Shown: positions 51,848-60,164 of the stretch, piece after piece
Layout: the number at the start of each line of letters is the position of its first letter
Numbering within the stretch: the first letter of the stretch is position 1
Source of the DNA: DASZHJ01 sp963735465
Lineage (GTDB): Bacteria > Pseudomonadota > Alphaproteobacteria > ATCC43930 > CGMCC-115725
Assembly: GCA_963735465.1 (NCBI GenBank)
Contig: CAVTLA010000001.1
Coordinates: 3,720,001-3,784,000, forward strand
Direction: 5' to 3'
Length of the DNA stretch: 64,000 bases
Made by a program: the position numbers and the translations under genes
Notes under the pieces: model-generated
Seen by the model: the letters and a program-made list of their open reading frames with translations, nothing else
Told to the model about the DNA's origin: nothing
Database searches by the model: none

Positions 51848-52432
51848 CTACCGCAGCCCGTCCTTGCCCTCGACTTGATCGATGGTGAGGCCGCCGATGC
51901 GGGGCAAGGGGCGGCCGCTGTCGGTCACCACGACGGCGACCACGATCTCGTTGGCGGCGGGCGCGTCGACCACGCGCACCTCCATCGCATCGAAATGCGA
52001 GCGCACGAAGGCCGCGTCCTTGTGGCCGAGGGGCACGTCGATAGGGGCGCCCATGCCGGCGCGCTTCTTCGCAGACGGCACCAGGGCGGCACCCTTCTCC
52101 ACCGCGGCGCGGAGCGGCTTGCCCAGGCGCGGATGCAGGATCGCCGCCGCATGCTCGAGCTCGCCGGCCTCGCCGACGATCGCGGCCTTGCCGTAGCTCT
52201 CCGCCTTGCCCGGAGAGATGCCGAGCGCCGCCACCGCACGCGTCCCCAAGAGCTCGCCCAGCTCCTCGCCGATCGCCATCAGCGGCTCAAGATCGGCGAC
52301 GTGCCGGCCGGCGAAGGGATTCTTGATCACCGCGATCGCCGCCGCCTTGCGCGTGGGCGGATCGATCCTCTGCCCCGCCTCGCTCAGGGTCTCCTCGATC
52401 GTGACGATCAGCTTCCGGATCTCAGCGCTCAT
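51848..52432 (-). CDS. Amino acid synthesis family protein (DUF1185/AA_synth)
   Basis: A 194-aa protein of the AA_synth family (DUF1185), known from structures but without assigned activity. The typical start is IRKLIVTIEETLSEAGQRID and the core is KNPFAGRHVADLEPLMAIGE, SYGKAAIVGEAGELEHAAAI and LHPRLGKPLRAAVEKGAAL. It ends EIVVAVVVTDSGRPLPRIGG. The start ATG 52432 follows GAGGGAGAG. It lies between the UPF0280 and enamidase genes in the operon. A role in handling a reactive pathway intermediate or in assembly of the reductase is conceivable, but nothing in the sequence proves either. Confidence 0.85.
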   Translation of the reverse strand: MSAEIRKLIVTIEETLSEAGQRIDPPTRKAAAIAVIKNPFAGRHVADLEPLMAIGEELGELLGTRAVAALGISPGKAESYGKAAIVGEAGELEHAAAILHPRLGKPLRAAVEKGAALVPSAKKRAGMGAPIDVPLGHKDAAFVRSHFDAMEVRVVDAPAANEIVVAVVVTDSGRPLPRIGGLTIDQVEGKDGLR

Positions 52433-52455
52433 CTCGCTCTCCCTCTTCCCGCGGG

Positions 52456-53325
52456 TCACGCCGCCAGGTATTTCCGCGCCACGTCGCCGCAGATGGCGAA
52501 TTGTCCCTGAAGCGCCAGGACCGCACCATGAATCCGTCCGACGGCGCGGAACCATTCGGCCATGTCGAGACCTCCGCGCAAGGCCTGCGTGACATCGTCG
52601 ACCGGGAGCGCCGGCACCTCGACCGTTACCGGCCGGTCGCCGAGATCGCTGTCGGGATCGAGCGCCACCGCGGGCAGGCGCCGCACGCGGGCGTCGCCGG
52701 GCAGATCCACGGCGTTGGCGATGATGGTGGCGGCGGCATCGGCGGCGGCGGCGTTCTGAGCCAGCACGGTCACGGCATCGGCGATGCCGAAAGAGAAGCT
52801 GCGCCCGCCGGTGCCCTTGGTGGGGGCGCCCGAGGTGGCGACGCCGCGCACGGGCATCGCCGAGGTGAGCTCGATTGTGCCGGCGACGGCGGGAGTCTGA
52901 AGATCGGCGACCATGCCGCAGGTGAACCGCTGACCGTCGCCGAGATGGAATGCGACGTCGCCGCCGTCGTTCACATAGGCCCTGGCGAGATCCCGCTCGC
53001 TGACCATCGCGGCCAGGACATGATCCGCGACGGCGCCCGCCACCGCCGCCATCGGCGTGACGAAGTCCGCGCGATAGGGCCAGCAGGCCTCCACCATCCG
53101 CAGCGCCACCGGCCCGCGCACCGCCGGCCGCTCGCCATTGAGCGGTAGGCGCAGCAGCGGCAGCTCGGCGACGAGATCCGTCAGCACGTCCTGAAACGCC
53201 GCCTCCGCCTGGCCATAGGCGGCACGCACCTCGGCCGCGGCACCCCAGGCCTCGATCACGAGATCGATCGGCCCGTGCTGCAGATGAAGGCGACGTCCGT
53301 CCGGCAGAATCTGCGCTTGGATCAT
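52456..53325 (-). CDS. UPF0280 family protein (ApbE-like fold)
   Basis: A 289-aa UPF0280 protein. It opens MIQAQILPDGRRLHLQHGPI and contains MAAVAGAVADHVLAAMVSER, AYVNDGGDVAFHLGDGQRFT, GVATSGAPTKGTGGRSFSFG and IADAVTVLAQNAAAADAAAT. The NDGGD and the alternating DAxxV/AAxxAD pattern echo ApbE flavin transferases, whose fold the family shares; FMN-transfer activity has not, to my knowledge, been shown. Its ATG overlaps the stop of the reductase gene (ATGA), so the two proteins are made together, which makes a maturation role for that flavo-iron-sulfur enzyme attractive. Inference only. Confidence 0.85.
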   Translation of the reverse strand: MIQAQILPDGRRLHLQHGPIDLVIEAWGAAAEVRAAYGQAEAAFQDVLTDLVAELPLLRLPLNGERPAVRGPVALRMVEACWPYRADFVTPMAAVAGAVADHVLAAMVSERDLARAYVNDGGDVAFHLGDGQRFTCGMVADLQTPAVAGTIELTSAMPVRGVATSGAPTKGTGGRSFSFGIADAVTVLAQNAAAADAAATIIANAVDLPGDARVRRLPAVALDPDSDLGDRPVTVEVPALPVDDVTQALRGGLDMAEWFRAVGRIHGAVLALQGQFAICGDVARKYLAA

Positions 53326-54845
53326 CCGGCCTTCCTTCCCGGCGGCCGCAGCGGCCAGGAGCTCGCGTCGCCCCAGGGAATCGACGTCACGCGCTCCATG
53401 CCGCGAAGCTCGTCCACCGACCTGACATGGCCCATGTGGCCGCCCATCGCCGCGTAGCTGTCGCGGCGCATGGTGAATTCGATCGGCGCCACGATCGCCG
53501 GCGTCGGCACGTAGCCGAAGGAATTGTCCGGCATGGTCGCGACATCCACCATGACGGTGATGCCGCCGCCGGGCCAGACATAGACCGGCGCGCCGCCCGA
53601 GGTGACGCGGGTGAGAGCATCCCGCACCGAGCGCGTGAGCCCGATGGGATTCTCGGTGACGCCGGCGCGCAGGCTGCCGCCGGCGCCGCCCATGAACAGG
53701 ACCGAGCAGAGCGCCGGCTCGCAGTTCTCGCCGATCCGCGCCACCACCTTGGAGATCGGTTCCGGCATCTCCGCCGGGCGCGGCACCAGCTGATCGTCGA
53801 GCACGAAATACCCGTGGTGCTCGCCGGTCGTTGACACCATCAACAGCCGCAACCCCGGCCACGCCGTGCCCGGCGTGATCTTCTCGATGATCCCGAGCGG
53901 CTCCTGGATATCCGTGCCGCCCCAGCCGGTGCCGGGATTGGCGACCTGAAAATAGCGGCCCGGGGTCGAGCGCCGGCCGCGGATGCGGATGCCGGCGGGG
54001 CGCATGTCCAGGAACCGTCCGGCCTGATGCTCCGTCAGCACGCCGGTGATGTGATCGTCCACCACGATCACCTCGTCCACATGGCCCTGCCACTGCTTGG
54101 CGAAGATCCCGATGGTGGCGGAGCCGCAGCCGACGCGCATGCGATGCTCCACCGCGCCGTCGATGACCGGCGCCTTGCCCGCCTGCACCACGATGGTGGC
54201 GCCGCCATCGACGCTCATCTCCACCGCGCCCTTGTTGCAGAGCGTCAGCATGGTCTCGCAGGTGACGTTGCCCTCGCGCTTGCTGCCGCCGGTGAGGTGG
54301 TGCACGCCGCCCAGCGCCAGCATCTGGGAGCCGTACTCCGCCGTGGTGACGTGGCCGATCTGCTCGCCTTTCACTCGCACCGCCGCCTGCTCCGGTCCGA
54401 GATAGCGATCGGTGTCGATCTTCGCCTTGAGGCCGCAGTAGCTGAAGATGCCCTCGGTCACCACGGTGATCATGTCGACGCCCTCGACCTCCGCCGAGAC
54501 GATGAAGGGCGCGGGCTTGTAGTCGGGATAGGTGGTGCCGGCGCCGATGCCGGTGACGAAGGTGTCGGCGCCCGGCACCAGGCTGCCGTCCCACTCGCCG
54601 TCGAGGAAGCGCACGAGGTTGCCGTTGCCGTCGAGAGTGCGCTGGGTCACCACGAAGGGATCGACGCGGGCGATCCTGCCGTCGAGGTTCGCATAGCGGT
54701 CGCAGGCGCCGGTCTTGCCGGGCCGGATCCGGCACAGCACCGGGCAGGCATCGCAAACCAGCACGCTGTCGGCGGCGGGCGCCTTCGCCTCGGCGAGGGC
54801 CTGCTCGCTGGGCGTATCCGTGGAGACACGGGTGCTTTCGGTCAT
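53322..54845 (-). CDS. 6-hydroxynicotinate reductase-like protein
   Basis: A 507-aa protein matching the family annotated as 6-hydroxynicotinate reductase (Hnr), which in anaerobes uses reduced ferredoxin to turn 6-hydroxynicotinate into 1,4,5,6-tetrahydro-6-oxonicotinate. An N-terminal cysteine cluster, Cys31, Cys34, Cys38 and Cys48 (VCDACPVLCRIRPGKTGACD), suits an iron-sulfur centre. Further conserved blocks are VTGIGAGTTYPDYKPAPFIV, TEGIFSYCGLKAKIDTDRYL, GGVHHLTGGSKREGNVTCET, HRMRVGCGSATIGIFAKQW and VLFMGGAGGSLRAGVTENPI. No ferredoxin gene is adjacent. It lies 2 bp after the molybdenum hydroxylase gene and overlaps UPF0280. Family call is good; true substrate is inferred from context. Confidence 0.8.
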   Translation of the reverse strand: MTESTRVSTDTPSEQALAEAKAPAADSVLVCDACPVLCRIRPGKTGACDRYANLDGRIARVDPFVVTQRTLDGNGNLVRFLDGEWDGSLVPGADTFVTGIGAGTTYPDYKPAPFIVSAEVEGVDMITVVTEGIFSYCGLKAKIDTDRYLGPEQAAVRVKGEQIGHVTTAEYGSQMLALGGVHHLTGGSKREGNVTCETMLTLCNKGAVEMSVDGGATIVVQAGKAPVIDGAVEHRMRVGCGSATIGIFAKQWQGHVDEVIVVDDHITGVLTEHQAGRFLDMRPAGIRIRGRRSTPGRYFQVANPGTGWGGTDIQEPLGIIEKITPGTAWPGLRLLMVSTTGEHHGYFVLDDQLVPRPAEMPEPISKVVARIGENCEPALCSVLFMGGAGGSLRAGVTENPIGLTRSVRDALTRVTSGGAPVYVWPGGGITVMVDVATMPDNSFGYVPTPAIVAPIEFTMRRDSYAAMGGHMGHVRSVDELRGMERVTSIPWGDASSWPLRPPGRKAG

Positions 54846-54847
54846 GG

Positions 54848-57604
54848 TCACTCCGCCGCTTTCCGTGCCTGTGCCTGGGCGCGCAGTGCCGCCCGCAAGC
54901 GATCCGGCGTCGCCGGCACCCGCGTCAGCCGCACGCCGGTCGCGTGCCAGATCGCGTTGAGGATGGCGGGCGCCGTCGGCACCAGGGCGGGCTCGCCGAT
55001 GCCCTTGGCGCCGAACGGGCCGAGGGGCTCGGGATCCTCGATCAGATGCGTGTCGATCGGCGGCACGTCGCCGCAGGTGGGGATGAGATAGTCGTGCAGA
55101 TTGTGGGTGCGGCCGGGAATGAATTCCTCCATCAGCGCCAGGCCAAGGCCCTGCGCCACGCCGCCGTGAAGCTGTCCCTCCACCTGGGTCGGATTGATGG
55201 CGCGGCCGATGTCGGCGGCGGCGCCGATGTGAAGAACGCGGGTGGTGCCGAGCTCGAGGTCCACCTGCACCAGCGCGGTCTGGGCCGAGAAGCTGTAGGT
55301 GGCGTAGGGCACGCCCTGGCCGTTCTCGTCCAGAGGCGAGGTCGGGGGATCGAAATGCCCCTCTCCCACCAGCACCTCGCCGCGCCCGTTGAGGGTGGGC
55401 AGGCGCGCCAGATCGATGGCGTGCTCGGTGCCGCCCTCGCTCACCACGACGCGCCCGGCGCCGAGGATCAGGCGCGCGCTGTCGTCCACATTGGCGAGGC
55501 GCAGGATCTGCCGACGGAGCGACACCGCCGCCAGCCGCGCCGCCTCGCCGGAGACGAAGGTCTGCCGCGAGGCCGAGGTCTTGCCGGCGTCGGGGGTGAG
55601 ATCGGTATCGCCGCTCACCAGCCGGAGCGCGCTCACGGAAACACCCAGCGCCTCGGCGCTGATCTGCATCATCACGGTGTTGGAGCCCTGGCCGATGTCG
55701 ACGGCGCCACTGTAGAGCGTCACCACGCCGTCCCGGCCGAGGCCGATCCGCATGGTGGAGGGGTTCGAGAGCGAGGTATTGCCGATGCCGTACCAGCCGC
55801 AAGCGACGCCGACGCCGCGGCGCAGATGGCGCGAGGTGCGGTTGAAGGCCTCCACCTCCCGCCGCTGCCGCTGCCAGGTCGGTCGCAGGGCCACCAGACA
55901 GTCGCGCAGGCCGACGCTGTGCCGAAGCTTCTGGCCGGAGGCGGTGACGGAACCTTTCTCGAGCGCGTTCTTCAGGCGGAATTCCAGGGGATCGAGGCCG
56001 AGGCGCTCGGCGGCGATGTCGATCAGCGTCTCCACGGCGATCGCCGCCTGGGGCACGCCGAAACCGCGGAAGGCGCCCGCCGGCGTGTCGGTGGTGTAGA
56101 CCGCGCGCGACGTGCAGCGCACCGCCGCCACCTGATAGGGACCCATGGCATGCACCGGCACGCGGTTGGCGACTGTCGGTCCCCAGGACGCATAGGCGCC
56201 GGTGTTGAAGTCGCCATGGAAGCGCACGGCCAGGAGCTTTCCGTCCCGCGACGCGCCCACCGCCGCGGTGATCCTCGCCGGATGCCGCTTGGTGGTGGAG
56301 GCCATGGATTCGGGCCGCGTGTAGACGCAGCGGACGGGGCGATCGAGGATCCAGGCGGCGACCGCGAGCATGGGCTGCAGCGACAGGTCGAGCTTGCCGC
56401 CGAAGCCGCCGCCCACGGCGCTCGGGATGATCCGCACCTGATCCTGCCGGAGTCCCATGATGAGGGCGATCTCGTCGCGGTCCATATAGGGCGTCTGGGT
56501 GGTGGCGAAGATCTCGATGCGGTCGCCGACGCGGCGGGCGAAGCCGGCCTCGGGCTCGATATAGGCGTGCTCGACGAAGGCGGTCTCGAAACTGCCCTCG
56601 GCGACGACATCGGCGGCCGCCAGCGCCGCCTCCACGTCGCCGGCGACCATGCGGCCTTCCACCAGCACGTTCCCCGGCTTCGACGGATGCAGGGCGGGCG
56701 CGCCGGCGGCGAGGGCGGCCTCGACGCCTTGCAGCGGCGGCAGCACCTGCCAGCGGATCGGCACCTCGTCATCGCGGATCGCCGCGATGGTGGCGGCGTC
56801 GCCCACCAGCGCGCAGACCGCCTCGCCGCAATAACGCACATACCCCTCGGCGAAGACCGGCTGGTCCTTGCCGGTGGGATAGATGCCGAAGATGTTCTGG
56901 CCGGGAATGTCGACGGCGGTGAGCACACGGACGATGCCGGGATATTTCTCCCGCAGGGATGCCAGATCGCCAAGCACGAAGCGGGCGTGATGATGGGGCG
57001 AGCGCACCGCGCGGACCGTCAGCGCATCGGCGGGCCAGGTATCGGCGCCGTACTGCTCCGCCCCCGTCAGCTTGGCGATGCCGTCCACCTTGGCGAGGCG
57101 GGCGCCCACCGCCCGGGCATTGGCCACCACCATCGGCGCCACGCCGCGGCCGACGGACAGCACGGCGTCGACGATCTTGCGATAGCCCGTGCAGCGGCAG
57201 AGCACGCCGCCCAGCGCGTCCATCGTCTCCGCCTCCGTCGGCGTGCGCCGGCGGCGCAGCAGATCGGCGGCGGCGATGAGCATGCCCGGCGTGCAGATCC
57301 CGCACTGGGCGGCGCCATGGGCGTGGAAGGCTTCCTGCAGCGCGCTGAGCTGGCCCGTCTCGGCGAGGCCCTCGACCGTCTCCACCGAGGCGCCGGCGAC
57401 GCGGCCCACGGGAATGAGGCAGGCGCAAACCTGCCGGCCCTCCAGCAGCACCGTGCAGGCGCCGCAATCGCCGGCATTGCAGCCGATCTTGGTGCCGGTG
57501 AAGCCGAGACCCTCCCGCAGCGCGTCCGCCAGGCGTGTGGCGGGATCGGCGGCAACCGTCACCGGCTTGCCGTTCAGGATGAAGCCGATGGGCTCCGCGC
57601 TCAT
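54848..57604 (-). CDS. Xanthine dehydrogenase family enzyme, [2Fe-2S] subunit fused to molybdopterin subunit
   Basis: A 918-aa fusion. Residues 1-155 are the two-cluster iron-sulfur domain: Cys42, Cys47, Cys50, Cys62 (plant-type cluster) and Cys101, Cys104, Cys136, Cys138 (second cluster, QCGICTPG and CRCTGY). Residues about 170-915 are the molybdopterin-binding subunit with SAVGGGFGGKLDLSLQPMLA, AGAFRGFGVPQAAIAVE, VDIGQGSNTVMMQISAE and the catalytic Glu871 in GAKGIGEPA. Such enzymes hydroxylate N-heterocycles next to the ring nitrogen; nicotinate to 6-hydroxynicotinate fits the neighbours. The start overlaps the FAD-subunit stop. The intact frame contrasts with the frameshift-rich region to the left. 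Confidence 0.88.
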   Translation of the reverse strand: MSAEPIGFILNGKPVTVAADPATRLADALREGLGFTGTKIGCNAGDCGACTVLLEGRQVCACLIPVGRVAGASVETVEGLAETGQLSALQEAFHAHGAAQCGICTPGMLIAAADLLRRRRTPTEAETMDALGGVLCRCTGYRKIVDAVLSVGRGVAPMVVANARAVGARLAKVDGIAKLTGAEQYGADTWPADALTVRAVRSPHHHARFVLGDLASLREKYPGIVRVLTAVDIPGQNIFGIYPTGKDQPVFAEGYVRYCGEAVCALVGDAATIAAIRDDEVPIRWQVLPPLQGVEAALAAGAPALHPSKPGNVLVEGRMVAGDVEAALAAADVVAEGSFETAFVEHAYIEPEAGFARRVGDRIEIFATTQTPYMDRDEIALIMGLRQDQVRIIPSAVGGGFGGKLDLSLQPMLAVAAWILDRPVRCVYTRPESMASTTKRHPARITAAVGASRDGKLLAVRFHGDFNTGAYASWGPTVANRVPVHAMGPYQVAAVRCTSRAVYTTDTPAGAFRGFGVPQAAIAVETLIDIAAERLGLDPLEFRLKNALEKGSVTASGQKLRHSVGLRDCLVALRPTWQRQRREVEAFNRTSRHLRRGVGVACGWYGIGNTSLSNPSTMRIGLGRDGVVTLYSGAVDIGQGSNTVMMQISAEALGVSVSALRLVSGDTDLTPDAGKTSASRQTFVSGEAARLAAVSLRRQILRLANVDDSARLILGAGRVVVSEGGTEHAIDLARLPTLNGRGEVLVGEGHFDPPTSPLDENGQGVPYATYSFSAQTALVQVDLELGTTRVLHIGAAADIGRAINPTQVEGQLHGGVAQGLGLALMEEFIPGRTHNLHDYLIPTCGDVPPIDTHLIEDPEPLGPFGAKGIGEPALVPTAPAILNAIWHATGVRLTRVPATPDRLRAALRAQAQARKAAE

Positions 57605-58446
57605 CGGCAGAGCTCCGCGACGGCGCGGCGCAGGAGCGTCAGCGTCGCGTCGAGGCGATAGTCGGCGGTGCCGCGGACATCGTCGATCGGGCTCAAGGAC
57701 GCCAGATGCTCCGCCGTCACGAGGGCAGCGAGGCCGGCCGCCGGGCGCTGCCCGATCAGCGCCAGCTCCAGTGCCGGCAGACGCTTCGCCACGGCGGAGC
57801 AGGCGCCGACGGCAATGCCCGCCGAGGCGATGCGGCCGCCCGCGTCCACGGTCATGACGGCGCCGATCATCACGATCGATATCACCAGATAGCGCCGGGC
57901 GCCGAGCTTGAGAAACGTCGAGCGCGCCGTCCGTCCGGAGTCCGGGATCAGCACCGCGGTCACGAGCTCGTCGGGGGCGCGGAGCGTCTTGCGATTGCCG
58001 GTGACGAAGGCGTCCACCGCCAGCCGCCTTATGCCGCGCCGGGAGGCGAGCTCGACCTCCGCGTCCAGTGCCAGCAGGTTGGGCGTGCCGTCGGCGGCGG
58101 GGGAGGCGTTGCAGAGATTGCCGCAGATCGTGCCCGCGTTCTGGATCTGCACGCCACCCACGTCCCGCGCCGCCAGCTTCAGCCCGTCGAAGAGCGGCGG
58201 CAGGCGGTCGTCGGCGAGAATGTCGGACCAGGTGACGAGGGCCGGGAGGCGCCAGTGGTTTTCCGCGCGGCTGATCTCGCCGAGAGCCGCGATGCCGGTA
58301 ATGTCGAGGAGATCCTCATCGAGGGGCACGCCGACCCGGGCGGGATAGTGGTCGGTGCCGCCGGCGATCACCGTCCAGCGCGCTGCCGCCAGCGCCGCGA
58401 GCGCGTCGTCGAGGCCGGTCGGGCGGAGATAGCGGGCGTGGCGCAT
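57601..58446 (-). CDS. FAD-binding subunit of a molybdenum hydroxylase
   Basis: A 281-aa FAD subunit (CoxM/NdhF type). The pyrophosphate-binding motif VIAGGTDHYP (about 26-35) and the second FAD loop AGTICGNLCNASPAADGTPN (about 103-122) are the two signatures of the family. The C-terminal CO-dehydrogenase-flavoprotein domain includes FLKLGARRYLVISIVMIGAV. It passes electrons from the iron-sulfur domain of the next gene's product to NAD or another acceptor. It overlaps that gene by 4 bp and follows the MarR gene by 18 bp, so it is the first catalytic gene of the operon. Confidence 0.9.
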   Translation of the reverse strand: MRHARYLRPTGLDDALAALAAARWTVIAGGTDHYPARVGVPLDEDLLDITGIAALGEISRAENHWRLPALVTWSDILADDRLPPLFDGLKLAARDVGGVQIQNAGTICGNLCNASPAADGTPNLLALDAEVELASRRGIRRLAVDAFVTGNRKTLRAPDELVTAVLIPDSGRTARSTFLKLGARRYLVISIVMIGAVMTVDAGGRIASAGIAVGACSAVAKRLPALELALIGQRPAAGLAALVTAEHLASLSPIDDVRGTADYRLDATLTLLRRAVAELCR

Positions 58447-58464
58447 CCGTCCGGCCCTCCCCTT

Positions 58465-58920
58465 CTATTGCGCGATCTTGGCGAGGAGCCGGGACAGCTC
58501 CTTCCGTTGGATTGCCGTCAGTGGCTCCGCCGTCCGCTCGGTGGCGGTGCGGGCGTGGTCGATCGCGCGCTCCACCAGCGCCTCGCCTTCCGGCGTCAGG
58601 GTCAGCAGCGCCGAGCGGGGATCCCGGGGATCGGGGCGCCGCGCCACCAGGGCGCGCTGCAGCAGGCGATGGACGACGCCGAGAATGGTGGAGGGATCCA
58701 TGGCGGTGAGGCGGCCGAGGCGGTTCTGGGACACGCCCCCCTCGTCCCGGATCTTGACCAGGGCCGAGAACTGCGTCGGCGTCAGGTCGATGTCGCCCAT
58801 GCAATCCGCGAAGATGGCGACATGGCGCTGCTGGGCGCGGCGCAGCAGAAACCCGATCTGCGCCTCGAGCTCGTAGTCGTCTTCCGGCGTCACTACCGGC
58901 GCCACCGCTCTCGACCGCAT
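58465..58920 (-). CDS. MarR family transcriptional regulator
   Basis: A 151-aa MarR protein. The N-terminal dimerisation helix is IGFLLRRAQQRHVAIFADCM; the winged helix-turn-helix is LTPTQFSALVKIRDEGGVSQ, NRLGRLTAMDPSTILGVVHR with the wing RPDPRDPRSALLTLTPEGE. It heads the molybdenum hydroxylase/reductase/enamidase operon, 18 bp from the next gene, and is divergent from the oxygenase at 59071. ATG 58920 is preferred to GTG 58953 because the palindromic operator would otherwise lie inside the gene. MarR proteins of this kind usually repress until an aromatic acid binds; NicR of nicotinate pathways is a functional precedent. Confidence 0.9.
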   Translation of the reverse strand: MRSRAVAPVVTPEDDYELEAQIGFLLRRAQQRHVAIFADCMGDIDLTPTQFSALVKIRDEGGVSQNRLGRLTAMDPSTILGVVHRLLQRALVARRPDPRDPRSALLTLTPEGEALVERAIDHARTATERTAEPLTAIQRKELSRLLAKIAQ

Positions 58921-58946
58921 CGGCTTCCGCCCCGCTCCAGGTTGAC

Positions 58947-58973
58947 CGTACACAAACTTAGTGTTTGTATACG
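58947..58973. promoter_or_regulatory. MarR-type operator palindrome of the N-heterocycle operon
   Basis: CGTACACAAAC-TTAGT-GTTTGTATACG has 11-bp arms with one mismatch. It lies 26 bp upstream of the MarR start and 98 bp upstream of the oxygenase start, in the shared divergent control region. Size and position suit a MarR dimer site that could control both directions. Confidence 0.7.
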
Positions 58974-59070
58974 AACAGTAGGACGCGCGCCGTGACGCGT
59001 CAAGCCGCCGCCCTTGCGGCCAGGGCCGGCGGGCGCGATGGTTGGCCGTTCACGAGAGGGAGACGGTGGC

Positions 59071-60105
59071 ATGCCCGTGGAAACTCGGCAGTCGGCTCTG
59101 GCGGAATGGCGGCGTGCCCGGGCGATCCCCTTCGACGCCATCCCCCTCATCGACATGGGACCGTTCATCGACGGCTCCGACCGCGAGGGCGTGGCCGAGC
59201 GCATCGGCGCCGCCTGCCGCAACGTGGGCTTTCTCTACCTCGTCAATCACGGCATTCCCGCCAGCCAGATCGAGGGCGCGATGGCGGAGGCGCGGCGCTT
59301 CTTCGCGCTGCCGGAGGAGCGCAAGCTCGCCCTCCACATCAACAAGTCGCGCGCCCATCGCGGCTACTTCCCGCTCTTCGAGGAGAACACCGACCCGACC
59401 CAGCACGCGGACTTCAAGGAAGGTTTCGATCTCGCCCGCGATCTGCCGGCGGACGATCCCGACGTGCTCCGGGGCAAGCCGCTGCACGGCCCCAATGTGT
59501 GGCCCGCGGACCTGCCGGGCTTCCGCTCGGCCATCGAGAGCTATCACGGGGCGCTGACGCGGCTCTCCGAGACGCTGATGCAGGCCTTCGCCCTCAGCCT
59601 CGATCTCGATGCCGGGTATTTCCAGCCGATGCTCGGCGAAGCCATGGGCGCGCTCCGGCTCCTGCATTATCCGCCCCAGGCCGCCACCGACGTGAACAAC
59701 GCGGTGGGCTGCGGGGCGCATACCGACTACGGCTGCCTCACCATCCTGGCCCAGGACGCCAATGGCGGGCTCCAGGTGCAGAACACCAGCGGCGACTGGA
59801 TCGCGGCGCCGCCGATCCCGGGCGCCTTCGTCATCAATCTCGGCGACCAGATGGCGCGTTGGACCAACGACGTCTTCGCCGCGACGCCGCACCGGGTGAT
59901 CAACCTCTCCGGCCGCGAGCGCTATTCGATGCCGTTTTTCTACGAGCCGAACTACGACGCGGAGATCCGCTGCCTGGAGACCTGCCGCTCGCCGGAAGAT
60001 CCGCCCAAGTACGCCGACGTCGTCGCCGGCGACTACCTGGTGCAGCGCTTCAACGACACCTTCAGCTACCGCGGCGCGGAGACCCAGGAACCGGCCGAGG
60101 TTTAG
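59071..60105 (+). CDS. Isopenicillin N synthase family Fe(II)/2-oxoglutarate-type oxygenase
   Basis: A 344-aa non-haem iron oxygenase. IPLIDMGPFIDGSDREGVAE and NVGFLYLVNHGIPASQIEGA form the DIOX_N domain; the iron ligands are His217 and Asp219 (GAHTDYGCLTILAQD) and His274 (TPHRVIN), and the RxS co-substrate motif is Arg284-x-Ser286. Bacterial members hydroxylate or cyclise diverse small molecules; the substrate is unknown. Start ATG 59071 follows GAGGGAGACGG. It is divergent from the MarR operon and shares its operator region, so it may act in the same pathway. A paralogue starts at 63513. Confidence 0.89.
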   Translation: MPVETRQSALAEWRRARAIPFDAIPLIDMGPFIDGSDREGVAERIGAACRNVGFLYLVNHGIPASQIEGAMAEARRFFALPEERKLALHINKSRAHRGYFPLFEENTDPTQHADFKEGFDLARDLPADDPDVLRGKPLHGPNVWPADLPGFRSAIESYHGALTRLSETLMQAFALSLDLDAGYFQPMLGEAMGALRLLHYPPQAATDVNNAVGCGAHTDYGCLTILAQDANGGLQVQNTSGDWIAAPPIPGAFVINLGDQMARWTNDVFAATPHRVINLSGRERYSMPFFYEPNYDAEIRCLETCRSPEDPPKYADVVAGDYLVQRFNDTFSYRGAETQEPAEV

Positions 60106-60115
60106 TTCTCGATTG

Positions 60116-60150
60116 GAAGGGCATCGCGCGTCCCTCGACGCGCGATCGCC
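60116..60150. repeat. Half copy of the palindromic repeat
   Basis: GGAAGGGCATCGCGCGTCCC followed by TCGACGCG resembles the left arm and flank of the GTGCGTCC repeat (compare CATCGTGCGTCCTTCGACGCG-type ends at 41184-41191 read in reverse). The right arm is missing. It follows the oxygenase stop by 10 bp, before the converging permease gene. Confidence 0.5.
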
Positions 60151-60164
60151 GTCGGGCGCGGCGG

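Noticed and set aside
54944..57661. 905-codon open frame on the plus strand opposite the molybdenum hydroxylase gene
   Set aside because: The sense strand encodes a complete enzyme with all cofactor ligands; the antisense translation is His/Gly/Arg-rich and featureless.
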